64,000 nt of DNA from Bacillota bacterium (GTDB lineage: Bacteria; Bacillota; Sulfobacillia; Sulfobacillales; Sulfobacillaceae), in assembly GCA_023511625.1 (NCBI GenBank), contig JAIMBD010000003.1:220223-284222 (forward strand). The letters are read 5' to 3'. Positions 33,470 through 40,860 of the stretch are shown in pieces. The notes under the pieces were generated by a model. It saw only the letters and a program-made list of their open reading frames with translations, was not told the origin of the DNA and searched no databases. Position 1 is the first letter of the stretch, and each line of letters begins with the position of its first letter. The position numbers and the translations under genes are program-made.

Positions 33470-34252
33470 ATGAGGATACTGTTCGTTGGAGACGTGGTCG
33501 GCCGCGTGGGGCGCCGCATGGTCAAAACCTGGGTACCCTATTGGCGGGAGCGCGAAGCGGTCGACTTGGTGGTGGCCAACGCCGAAAACGCCGCCGGAGG
33601 CAATGGGCTGACCCATGAGGTCATGGATGAACTCTTGAGCGCAGGCGTGGACGTCCTGACCTCTGGCAACCACATCTTCGACAAAAAAGAGGTCTTCCAG
33701 TTCATTGACGACGTGCCGGTGCTGCTAAGACCCTTAAACCTCCCCGACGGCACGCCGGGTCATGGCTACGTGGTGGTCACGGCCGGCGCCGTGCCGGTGG
33801 CCGTTATCAACGTCGCCGGGCGCGCGTTCATGCCCTTTCAATACGGCGACCCCTTCGCGGCGGTCGACGCGGTATTGGCCGAGCTGGCGAGCGAGGTGCG
33901 GGTGGTGGTGGTCGACTTTCACGCCGAGACCACCTCGGAAAAAGTGGCCATGGGCTTTTATTTAGCCGGCCGCGCATCTGCGGTGCTCGGCACCCACACG
34001 CACGTGCAGACGGCCGACGAGCGCCTGTTGAATCCGGGCACGGCCTATTTGACCGACGTGGGCATGACTGGGCCGCGCGACTCGGTGATCGGCGTCAAAC
34101 CCGAGCTCGTGATCCACAAGCTTCGCACCCAGTTGCCGACCCGTTTCGAAACAGCAGGCGGGCCGGGCCAATTTGCCGCGGCGGTGGTGGACGTCGAACC
34201 GGCGACCGGTCGGGCCACGGCCATTCGCCGCATCCTGGAATGGGAGACGTAA
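33470..34252 (+). CDS. ymdB: YmdB-type metallophosphoesterase (TIGR00282)
   Basis: 260 residues, family length. Di-metal ligands: Asp8 in GDVVGRVGR, NAENAAGGNG, SGNHIFDKKE, DFHAETTSEK and GTHTHVQTAD with its two histidines. Bacillus YmdB hydrolyses 2',3'-cyclic nucleotides, binds RNA-decay partners and affects biofilm and sporulation decisions. Its usual neighbour rny is missing here. It is followed after 26 bases by a dipeptidase gene. Confidence 0.93.
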   Translation: MRILFVGDVVGRVGRRMVKTWVPYWREREAVDLVVANAENAAGGNGLTHEVMDELLSAGVDVLTSGNHIFDKKEVFQFIDDVPVLLRPLNLPDGTPGHGYVVVTAGAVPVAVINVAGRAFMPFQYGDPFAAVDAVLAELASEVRVVVVDFHAETTSEKVAMGFYLAGRASAVLGTHTHVQTADERLLNPGTAYLTDVGMTGPRDSVIGVKPELVIHKLRTQLPTRFETAGGPGQFAAAVVDVEPATGRATAIRRILEWET

Positions 34253-34278
34253 GGCTGGTAGGGAAAGGGGGATCCCAG

Positions 34279-35226
34279 GTGTCCCGGCCATGGCTGGTAG
34301 CCGATGGGCATGTCGACAGCCTCGGGGACGTGGTGCTCGGGCGGCGGCGCCTGGGCCAGGCGGGCAAGGGCCAGTGGGATGCCCCCCGCAGCCAGTCCGC
34401 CAACGTGCGCCTGCAGACTCTGGCCTGTTGGGTGGAACCCCGGTATAAACCCGAACGCGCCCTCGCTCAGTTGTTGGCCTTGGTGGAGGCTTTTTGGGAG
34501 GAGGTGGAGGTGACGCCTGGGGTGCGGGCGATCACCCGGGCCCAGGATCTGGAGGCGTTGACGGCCGATGGCGCCTACGGTTGGTTGCTTGCGGTGGAGG
34601 GCGTGGACGGGCACGCGGCGACGCTGTCGGGACTGCGGCTGCTGTTCCGGTTGGGCGTTCGCCTCTTGAGCCTGACCTGGAACGAGCGCAACGGGCTGGC
34701 CGATGGCGCCGGCGAGGACCCCGGGGGCGGTGGACTCAGTCGAGCCGGCCGAGCCTACGTCCGGGAAATGAACCGCCTGGGGATGGTGGTGGACGTGGCT
34801 CACCTCGCGGAGGCCGGATTCTGGGATGTCCTCGACCTCTCCGAGCGCCCGGTGCTGGCCTCCCATGCCAACTGCTGGACGTTGGCCCCGCATCCCCGCA
34901 ACCTACGCGACCGGCAGCTTAGGGCGTTGGCCCGACAGGGTGGGATGGTGGGTCTCACCTTTGTGCCCGAGTTCTTAGGCGGGACGCCCAGCGTGGACCG
35001 GGTGGTCGACCACGTCCTCCACGTGTTGGATGTGGTGGGCGACGACCGCCATGTGGGATGGGGCTCCGACTTTGATGGGGTGGAGGTGCCGGTCCCGGGC
35101 TTGGCCTCGGTGGCTGACGTTCCTCGATTGGCCGAGCGCATGCTCGAGCGCGGGCTGTCCGAGACCACCGTGGCGCGCGTGATGGGCGAGAACCTGATGG
35201 CATTTTGGCAACAAGCCTTGCCGTAG
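34279..35226 (+). CDS. Membrane dipeptidase-like peptidase (M19)
   Basis: 315 residues from a GTG with AAAGGGGGAT; an in-frame ATG at 34240 would overlap ymdB. M19 metal ligands are visible: ADGHVDS (His, Asp), LAVEGVDGH (Glu), VVDVAHLAE (His) and VLASHANC (His); the GWGSDFDG segment is the conserved C-terminal Asp region. It cleaves dipeptides, in some Firmicutes spore-related D-containing ones. No signal peptide is visible. Followed by pepA, so the pair may recycle peptides. Confidence 0.9.
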   Translation: MSRPWLVADGHVDSLGDVVLGRRRLGQAGKGQWDAPRSQSANVRLQTLACWVEPRYKPERALAQLLALVEAFWEEVEVTPGVRAITRAQDLEALTADGAYGWLLAVEGVDGHAATLSGLRLLFRLGVRLLSLTWNERNGLADGAGEDPGGGGLSRAGRAYVREMNRLGMVVDVAHLAEAGFWDVLDLSERPVLASHANCWTLAPHPRNLRDRQLRALARQGGMVGLTFVPEFLGGTPSVDRVVDHVLHVLDVVGDDRHVGWGSDFDGVEVPVPGLASVADVPRLAERMLERGLSETTVARVMGENLMAFWQQALP

Positions 35227-35228
35227 GC

Positions 35229-35261
35229 GGGGCGTCACCGGGCCACCCGGTTCGGCGCCCC
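35229..35261. terminator. Nested hairpin between dipeptidase and pepA
   Basis: GGGGCG pairs with CGCCCC and encloses a second stem ACCGGG/CCCGGT with a CCA loop. It starts directly after the dipeptidase stop and ends 28 bases before pepA. It could attenuate read-through or protect the 3' end. Confidence 0.4.
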
Positions 35262-35288
35262 GGCCGGAAAGCCAGAGAGGAGGCACCG

Positions 35289-36776
35289 ATGGAGGTTCGC
35301 GTATTAGAAGGCGACCCGTGGGCCGTACCGGCCGATGTGCTGGCCCTGGGAGGATTTGAAGACGAAGGGCTCAAGGGCGGCCTTGAGCGCGTCAACCAGG
35401 AGTTGGGCGGGGTGTTGGCGGAAGCCTTGGCCCGGCGCGAGTTCGAGCCCAAGCCGCTCAAAACGTGGAGTACATACACGCTCGGGCGCCTTCTGGCCCG
35501 CCAGGTGGTGGTGATCGGGCTTGGGCGGCAAAGCGAATTCGATGCCCACAGCCTGCGCCGGGTGGCTGGGAAATTGGCCCAAGAATGTCAACGCTTGAAG
35601 GCGGAAACGGTGGTGTTCGCCGTCCCGGCCGCGCGCATGAGCGTCGGGGAGGCGGCGCAAGCCGTGACAGAGGGGCTGATGGTCGGGGGATGGCGCTTTG
35701 CCGGTTATCAGCGCGATCCTGAGCCGGTGGTGTCCCCGCGGTTTGCCTTGGCGTTTGCCGCCGGGGAACGCCGCGCCGCCGAAGAGGGGGTCCGCGTAGG
35801 GCGGATCGTCGCCGAAGCCCAAAACCTGACCCGGGAACTGGGCTGGCGGCCTTCCAATCTCTTGTATCCCGAGCTTTTGGCCAAAGAGGCCGTTCGCGTG
35901 GCCCATGCCAGCGGACTCGAGGTCGAAGTGTTGGACGAGAACCGGTTGGCGGAATTGGGCATGGGCGGGATTTTAGCCGTGGGGCAAGGCAGTCAACACC
36001 CGCCGCGGCTGGTGATCCTGCGCTACCGCGGGTCCAAGCCCCAGACGCTGGCCCTGGTGGGCAAGGGGATCACCTTCGACAGCGGGGGCATCAGCCTCAA
36101 GCCGGCCCAAGGGATGGAAGAGATGAAGTACGACATGCTGGGCGCCGCTGCAGTGCTAGGGGCCATGTCGGCCATCGCCGCGCTCAAGCCCTCCATCAAC
36201 GTGGTGGGGCTTATGGCCTTGGCGCAAAACATGCCCTCAGGCAGCGCCTACAAGCCCGGCGACGTAGTGCGGACCTTCACCGGAAAAACCATCGAGATTC
36301 GCAACACCGACGCCGAAGGGCGGGTGGCCTTGGCCGATGCCGTGGGCTACGCGGCGCACCTCGGGGTAGACTGGATTGTGGAGGCCTCGACCTTGACCGG
36401 CGCGGCCATCATCGCTTTGGGGCACGAGGCCGCTGCCCTCATCGCCACCGACCAGCTCTTGGCGGGCGAGGTGGTTGCGGCGGCGGAAGAGGCGGGGGAG
36501 CGGGTGTGGCAGCTGCCTGCCTACCCCGAATACAAAGAGCTCTACAAGTCGCCCCTGGCCGACCTCAACAACTCCCCTGGCCGCGACGCCGGTACCATCG
36601 CCGGCGGGCTCATCGTCTCGGAATTCGCGGAAGGGAAGCCCTTTGCCCATCTGGACATCGCCGGCACCGCCTGGACGAAGGCCGGTCCGCTCAACGCCCA
36701 AGACCAGGGAGCGACCGGCAGCATGGTGCGCACCTTCGTGCGGCTGGCCCACCGGCTGAGTCGAGACCTGGCCTAG
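35289..36776 (+). CDS. pepA: Leucyl aminopeptidase (M17, PepA)
   Basis: 495 residues from an ATG with GAGAGGAGG. The N-terminal macro-like domain is about 1-165. The catalytic domain has VGKGITFDSGGISLKP (metal-binding Lys and Asp), MKYDMLGAAAVLG, NTDAEGRVALADAV (the family motif is NTDAEGRL) and TLTGA. It is a hexameric di-zinc/manganese cytosolic enzyme that removes N-terminal residues. Encoded downstream of an M19 dipeptidase. Confidence 0.95.
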   Translation: MEVRVLEGDPWAVPADVLALGGFEDEGLKGGLERVNQELGGVLAEALARREFEPKPLKTWSTYTLGRLLARQVVVIGLGRQSEFDAHSLRRVAGKLAQECQRLKAETVVFAVPAARMSVGEAAQAVTEGLMVGGWRFAGYQRDPEPVVSPRFALAFAAGERRAAEEGVRVGRIVAEAQNLTRELGWRPSNLLYPELLAKEAVRVAHASGLEVEVLDENRLAELGMGGILAVGQGSQHPPRLVILRYRGSKPQTLALVGKGITFDSGGISLKPAQGMEEMKYDMLGAAAVLGAMSAIAALKPSINVVGLMALAQNMPSGSAYKPGDVVRTFTGKTIEIRNTDAEGRVALADAVGYAAHLGVDWIVEASTLTGAAIIALGHEAAALIATDQLLAGEVVAAAEEAGERVWQLPAYPEYKELYKSPLADLNNSPGRDAGTIAGGLIVSEFAEGKPFAHLDIAGTAWTKAGPLNAQDQGATGSMVRTFVRLAHRLSRDLA

Positions 36777-36783
36777 CCCCACC

Positions 36784-36809
36784 GGCGCGGGCGGCATGCC
36801 GCCCGCGCC
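36784..36809. terminator. Perfect 26-base palindrome between pepA and dedA
   Basis: GGCGCGGGCGGC-AT-GCCGCCCGCGCC is fully self-complementary, giving an 11-bp stem with a 4-base loop. It sits between the convergent pepA and dedA stops and ends at the first base of the dedA stop codon. No U-tract follows. Confidence 0.65.
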
Positions 36810-37399
36810 TACCGGGCGCGCCGGTGCCGCCAGAGGTAGACCAGCCAGCCCACTGCAGCCACGCCTGCAGCTGCTGCGAACAGGTGGGAGAGGTGGCTTA
36901 GGGTGCCGCTCGACTGCCCCACTATCCAGCCCACGTAGGTGAACAGCACCGTCCAAGGCAAGGCCCCCAGTGCAGAGAAGAGGAGAAACCGGCCGCGCGG
37001 CATGGCTGCGACTCCGGCCGGCAACGAGATGTAGGTGCGCACGCCCGGCAAAAGGCGCCCCAACAGCACCGCTCCGTCGCCGTGACGCCGAAACCAGCGC
37101 TCGGCGCGGTCGAGTTCATGGGGGCGGAGGCCGACGTACCGGCCCCACCGCTCTAACAGCGGGCGGCCGCCGTAGCGCGCAAGCTCATAGCCGGCCCATC
37201 CGCCGAAAAGACTGCCTACCAACGCCACCACGACCGCCTCGACAAAGGTGGCCCGACCGTGCGCCACCAGGTATCCGGCAAACGGCAGGATGACCTCCGA
37301 AGGCAGGGGGAGATAGGCGCTTTCGAGGAACATCCCCACGCCGACTCCCACCAACCCCCAGGTCAGGACCCGGTCGGTGATCGCCAACACCCAATGCAT
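36809..37399 (-). CDS. DedA family membrane protein
   Basis: 196 residues with GGGAGGAG upstream. FLESAYLPLPSEVILPFAGYL holds the conserved Glu/Pro segment, and GSLFGGWAGYELARYGGRPLLERWGRY and FGRLLPGVRTYISLPAGVAAM-like segments (RLLPGVRTYISLPAG) match the DedA/SNARE-associated fold. Recent work identifies DedA proteins as undecaprenyl-phosphate or phospholipid translocases. Five to six helices. Located next to a D,D-carboxypeptidase gene on the same strand, which fits a cell-wall role. Confidence 0.92.
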   Translation of the reverse strand: MHWVLAITDRVLTWGLVGVGVGMFLESAYLPLPSEVILPFAGYLVAHGRATFVEAVVVALVGSLFGGWAGYELARYGGRPLLERWGRYVGLRPHELDRAERWFRRHGDGAVLLGRLLPGVRTYISLPAGVAAMPRGRFLLFSALGALPWTVLFTYVGWIVGQSSGTLSHLSHLFAAAAGVAAVGWLVYLWRHRRAR

Positions 37400-37451
37400 C
37401 GACTGTCGCTCCTCCCTCGCCTCGCCCGGAGCTCGTGGGCTGGAGACGCCC

Positions 37452-38675
37452 TCAAGGCCAGGCCTCGATCCGCCAGGGGCGCGGCCGCCGGCGCCGACGC
37501 CGTCCCCACCACCCGATCCCGAGGCCAGCCAGCGCCAGGGCCGCCGGCCAATCCCGCCACCGCCACGACGCCGGCGGGCGGGCCGGGTCGGTTTGGGCTG
37601 CCACCAGCGGAACCGCGCCCAGGGGCTGGCCGTCGACCGATACCATCAGCCGACCGACGGTCTGACCCCGGCGAACCGGCGCGGTTGCGGGCACCGTGGG
37701 GTCCAGGCGCCAGCGGACCGCGACCGTCTGCCCGCGAGGCGCAAGGTATACCAAGGTCTGGCCGGCCGCAACGGGGACAGCGCGACTGCCCAACGTCAAG
37801 GCCGGTAGGGCCGTCCGGGGGCCGACGACGGGATCGGGTACAAACTGGGTAAACCCCCACCGCAAAAGGTGCTCGGCGTCTGGCCACAGGCCTTGGGGGG
37901 TGTCGTGCAGCAACACGGCGATCAAGAGCACGCCATGCTGCTCGGCTGCGGCCACAATGGTCTCATCGGCCTCGACGGTATACCCGAGCTTGATGCCCAC
38001 AGCGCCAGGAAAGTCGTACAGCAGGCGATTTTGATTGTAATAGACGCGCGGCTTGGGGTCCGGCGGTAACGTGGTGGTGCGTAGCGCCACCACCTTCCGG
38101 AAGATGGGGTTTTGCATGGCGTGTTCTGCAATCACGGCCATGCCCAAGGCCGTGACCACATGATTGGGGTCGGGTAACCCGCTCGGGTTGGTGAAGTGAA
38201 CGCCGGGCGCGTGCCAACGTTGGGCGGTGGCGTTCATGAGCCGGACAAAGGCCGGTACCGATCCCGATACCGTCTCGGCCACGGCCCAGGCGGCGTCGTT
38301 GCCCGAGACCAGCATCATGCAATCCACCACGGCTGGCATCGGCAGGGACTCCCCGGCCCGAAGGTAACAGCTCGACCCAGGCTGGTTCTGCGCCGCCTGG
38401 CTCACCCGGACCGTGCGCGTCCAGCCATCGCGGATGGCGAGGTAGGCGGTCATGATCTTGGTGATGGAAGCGGGATACAATGGTTGAAGGGCGTTTCGGC
38501 TGTACAGCACCTGACCGGTTTGGCCGTCGACCAACACCGCCGCCGTCGCCGAAAGCGACGGGGGAGTAGGCGGCCCCGCAGTGGCCGCCCGCACCGGCGG
38601 TGCACTGGCCACCCACAGGACCGCCGTAACGACGACAAACCAGGCACGACGCCAACCGGGAAAAATACGCCCCAT
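37452..38675 (-). CDS. D-alanyl-D-alanine carboxypeptidase-like protein with variant KLG motif
   Basis: 407 residues. Signal peptide to about Ala31, then the S11 domain: SITK at 70-73 and SGN at 124-126. The third motif reads KLGYT at 229-233 instead of KTG(T/S), which would change the oxyanion side of the active site. A beta-rich C-terminal domain is followed by a helix and a poly-Arg tail (WPAALALAGLGIGWWGRRRRRR), a real transmembrane anchor rather than the amphipathic helix seen in the carboxypeptidase at 21932. It may be a weakened or specialised carboxypeptidase. Confidence 0.88.
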   Translation of the reverse strand: MGRIFPGWRRAWFVVVTAVLWVASAPPVRAATAGPPTPPSLSATAAVLVDGQTGQVLYSRNALQPLYPASITKIMTAYLAIRDGWTRTVRVSQAAQNQPGSSCYLRAGESLPMPAVVDCMMLVSGNDAAWAVAETVSGSVPAFVRLMNATAQRWHAPGVHFTNPSGLPDPNHVVTALGMAVIAEHAMQNPIFRKVVALRTTTLPPDPKPRVYYNQNRLLYDFPGAVGIKLGYTVEADETIVAAAEQHGVLLIAVLLHDTPQGLWPDAEHLLRWGFTQFVPDPVVGPRTALPALTLGSRAVPVAAGQTLVYLAPRGQTVAVRWRLDPTVPATAPVRRGQTVGRLMVSVDGQPLGAVPLVAAQTDPARPPASWRWRDWPAALALAGLGIGWWGRRRRRRPRPWRIEAWP

Positions 38676-38685
38676 CCCCCATCTG

Positions 38686-38717
38686 CCCGCATGGGCGATG
38701 GTATTGTATCATGCGGG
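38686..38717. promoter_or_regulatory. Inverted repeat over the -10 region between divergent genes
   Basis: CCCGCATG and CATGCGGG are 8-bp perfect arms separated by 16 bases. Between them lies a minus-strand TACAAT (complement of 38703-38708) that would serve the carboxypeptidase gene. Arm spacing of about two helical turns is typical for a dimeric repressor site. Confidence 0.45.
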
Positions 38718-38784
38718 TGCTGCCGCCGAAAAGGCTCGGCGGCTGCCTTGGGACCGCAGCAGGAAAGGATTGGGACGAGCGCGA

Positions 38785-39474
38785 ATGATCCTCCCCATAG
38801 AGGCCTTGGGGAGTCGGGTCGACGGGCGAAAGGAGTCGGGGTTGGGCACACGCAGCGGGTTCCGAGATCGATTCGAGCGACCGGGTTGGGACGAGGCGGT
38901 GGCGGAGTGGATCTCGTGGGTCTTCAACCCCATCGCTTACTGCACGGCGTTTCTGGCCGCCTTGACAGCGCGCCACCCCGAGTGGTGGACAGCCACAGCC
39001 GTCTTGTGGGGGTTCTTGGCCGTGGCCCCCGGCGTGTTGTTGTGGTGGGGCGTGCAGCGGGGTTGGTGGTCAGACTTCGACGTCTCCCAACTGGGAGAGC
39101 GGCGTACCTACATGCCGTGGGTGGTGGTGCTGGGAGCCGGGGCCGTGGTGGCGGCCTGGGTGGGCCACTTCCCGCCGCTGCTACGATTTACGGCCGGGAG
39201 CATCTTATTATGGCTGGCCTTGTCGACTTTCATCGGCCGGCGGTGGAAGATCTCCCTGCACGTCGGTGGAGCCACCGGTATCCTGTGGCTGACGGCCGTG
39301 GCGTTCGGCGCCGTGTGGGGGGCCATGCTGCTCTGGGTGCCGTGGGCCGTGGGGTGGGCCCGCCTGCGGCTTAATCGGCACACGCCGGCCCAAGTGTGGG
39401 CCGGGGCCCTCGCCGGGACGGTATCGGTAGCGTTGGTGTTTCACGCCATGGGCTGGCGCTGGTCCTGGCGTTGA
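38785..39474 (+). CDS. PAP2-superfamily-like integral membrane protein
   Basis: 229 residues from the ATG at 38785 with AGGAAAGG; a TTG about 55 bases later also has an AAAGGAG site. Five to six helices. GRRWKISLHVGGATG and RLRLNRHTPAQVWAGALAG correspond to the second and third PAP2 motifs in the divergent branch where PSGH is replaced by SLH and the last motif is RHTxxQ. Family members are lipid phosphatases or transferases; catalytic competence is uncertain. Its 3' end overlaps niaR, on the other strand, by 34 bases. Confidence 0.7.
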   Translation: MILPIEALGSRVDGRKESGLGTRSGFRDRFERPGWDEAVAEWISWVFNPIAYCTAFLAALTARHPEWWTATAVLWGFLAVAPGVLLWWGVQRGWWSDFDVSQLGERRTYMPWVVVLGAGAVVAAWVGHFPPLLRFTAGSILLWLALSTFIGRRWKISLHVGGATGILWLTAVAFGAVWGAMLLWVPWAVGWARLRLNRHTPAQVWAGALAGTVSVALVFHAMGWRWSWR

Positions 39475-40025
39475 AAGGGCTCGGCGCAGAGCGGTGCTCC
39501 GGTGCCCCCGTTCAAGAGGAAGCCGAGGGACTCGAGTACGGCCCGAGCCTTGGCCAAAGCCGCCGGAGACCCTTCCAGGGTATGGAGGTGGACGCCGTCG
39601 GTCAGGCTGGACAACAGGGGCGCGCCCTGTTGTTGCCAGGCCGCCAAAAAGGCTTCAACGTCCTCCGGGGTTGCCAAGTTGAGCCCGCCCACCAGGTCCC
39701 CGTACAACGCGTGTTCGACGATGACATTGACCACTGTAACGCCGACCTCAACCAGCGCCCGTAGCTCGGTCGCCACCGCCTCGGGCTCTGGACCGTGGCG
39801 TACGGCCACTACGCTGCGTGTCGCGCCCTGAGGGGGCGGCGTCCACCAGGCGTAGCCGCGGGGGGTGGCCAGGATGGGCACGCCCTCGGCCCGCAGGATG
39901 GCCACATCCTGCACGATGACCTGACGGCTGACGCCCATTGCCTGGGCCAGCTGCTGGCCGGTCCAGGTATTGCCCCGCTGTAAGAGGCGCACCAATTGCC
40001 GCCGCCGTCTCGCCGCCGTCAGCAT
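39441..40025 (-). CDS. niaR: Transcriptional repressor NiaR (HTH_11 plus 3H domain)
   Basis: 194 residues from an ATG with GAGGAAGGTGAGG. N-terminal HTH_11 (residues 5-55, GQQLAQAMGVSRQVIVQDVAILR). The 3H domain supplies His78, Glu87, His105 in VEHALYGDL, and His147/His149 in HLHTLEG, which match the nickel/nicotinate-binding positions of NiaR. It represses NAD biosynthesis or niacin transport genes in response to nicotinate. No nad gene is adjacent. A TGT-N12-ACA dyad over the upstream TATAAT might be its own operator. Confidence 0.88.
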   Translation of the reverse strand: MLTAARRRRQLVRLLQRGNTWTGQQLAQAMGVSRQVIVQDVAILRAEGVPILATPRGYAWWTPPPQGATRSVVAVRHGPEPEAVATELRALVEVGVTVVNVIVEHALYGDLVGGLNLATPEDVEAFLAAWQQQGAPLLSSLTDGVHLHTLEGSPAALAKARAVLESLGFLLNGGTGAPLCAEPFQRQDQRQPMA

Positions 40026-40057
40026 CGGCCTCACCTTCCTCGGTCGCGGAATCGAGT

Positions 40058-40077
40058 CTGTTATAATTACGACACAG
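40058..40077. promoter_or_regulatory. Shared AT-rich promoter core between niaR and the ASKHA-mutS operon
   Basis: Plus-strand TATAAT (40062-40067) lies 46 bases before the ATG at 40114. Minus-strand TATAAC lies across the same bases. The core is flanked by CTGT (40058-40061) and ACAG (40074-40077). No strong -35 on either strand. Confidence 0.45.
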
Positions 40078-40113
40078 CGGCGAGAAGGGCACAAGCAGCC
40101 AGGGAGGAAAGGC

Positions 40114-40860
40114 ATGGCGCTGGTGGTGGCGGTCAAGGTGGGGTCTACCACGGTCTCGATCCTGGCCGCCGAGTCGCTCGACCGGCCGGAATGGCGGAGG
40201 GCCGAGGTGTTGCGCCTGTGGTCACGCCCGGTGCCAGAGGGTAGTGCCGCGTTGACGCAGACGTTGGCGGCATGGGCCGAACGGTTGCGCCCAAAGACCG
40301 TAACCCGTGTCCTGGTGGGAGGCGGCGCCTGGCTCAGGCACCATCCGGATGCCCTCGCGGGCCATCCCTGGGCCAAGGCCCTCTGGGTGTTGGACCCCCA
40401 AGAGGAGGCGAGTCTGACCTGGGCGGCTGTGCAAGCGCGCTATCGCGAGCCGGTGGCTGTGCTCGACATCGGTGGGGGCAGCACCGAGCTCGGCTGTGCC
40501 GAAGCCGTCTGGTCCTGGCCGGTGGGGGTCGAGCAGGAGTCACCCGCTCCGGTGGATTGGCCCCCTCTCGGGGGGCGGCAACTGGTGGTGGTGGGCGGGT
40601 TGGCTTCAGCCTTGGCTCCGGTTTGGCACGCATCTGCCGACCCGCCTCAGACGCGTTGGGCGGCGCTTTTGGCGCGCGACGCGGCGACATGGCTGGCTCA
40701 AGGCGTCGACCCCACACGCGTACCGCTGTTGCCTCGGGGCTTGACCCTTTTGGGCAGCGCCTTGGAACGCTGGGGATGGCCGACACTGGGCTTTAGCACA
40801 CGGGGCCTCCTGGAGGGCCTGTGGCTAGCTGCGGCGCTCGGGCGGGGGTGGGAGCCGTGA
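40114..40860 (+). CDS. Small Ppx/GppA-like ASKHA-fold protein upstream of mutS
   Basis: 248 residues, shorter than the roughly 310-residue minimal Ppx/GppA domain, with AGGGAGGAAAGG upstream. VAVKVGSTTVSILAAE resembles the phosphate-1 loop, and VAVLDIGGGSTEL is the classical phosphate-2 motif of exopolyphosphatase/GppA. The C-terminal lobe is short. It could hydrolyse polyphosphate or pppGpp, or only bind nucleotides. Its TGA overlaps the mutS GTG (GTGA), so it is translationally coupled to mismatch repair; the functional link is unknown. Confidence 0.75.
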   Translation: MALVVAVKVGSTTVSILAAESLDRPEWRRAEVLRLWSRPVPEGSAALTQTLAAWAERLRPKTVTRVLVGGGAWLRHHPDALAGHPWAKALWVLDPQEEASLTWAAVQARYREPVAVLDIGGGSTELGCAEAVWSWPVGVEQESPAPVDWPPLGGRQLVVVGGLASALAPVWHASADPPQTRWAALLARDAATWLAQGVDPTRVPLLPRGLTLLGSALERWGWPTLGFSTRGLLEGLWLAAALGRGWEP

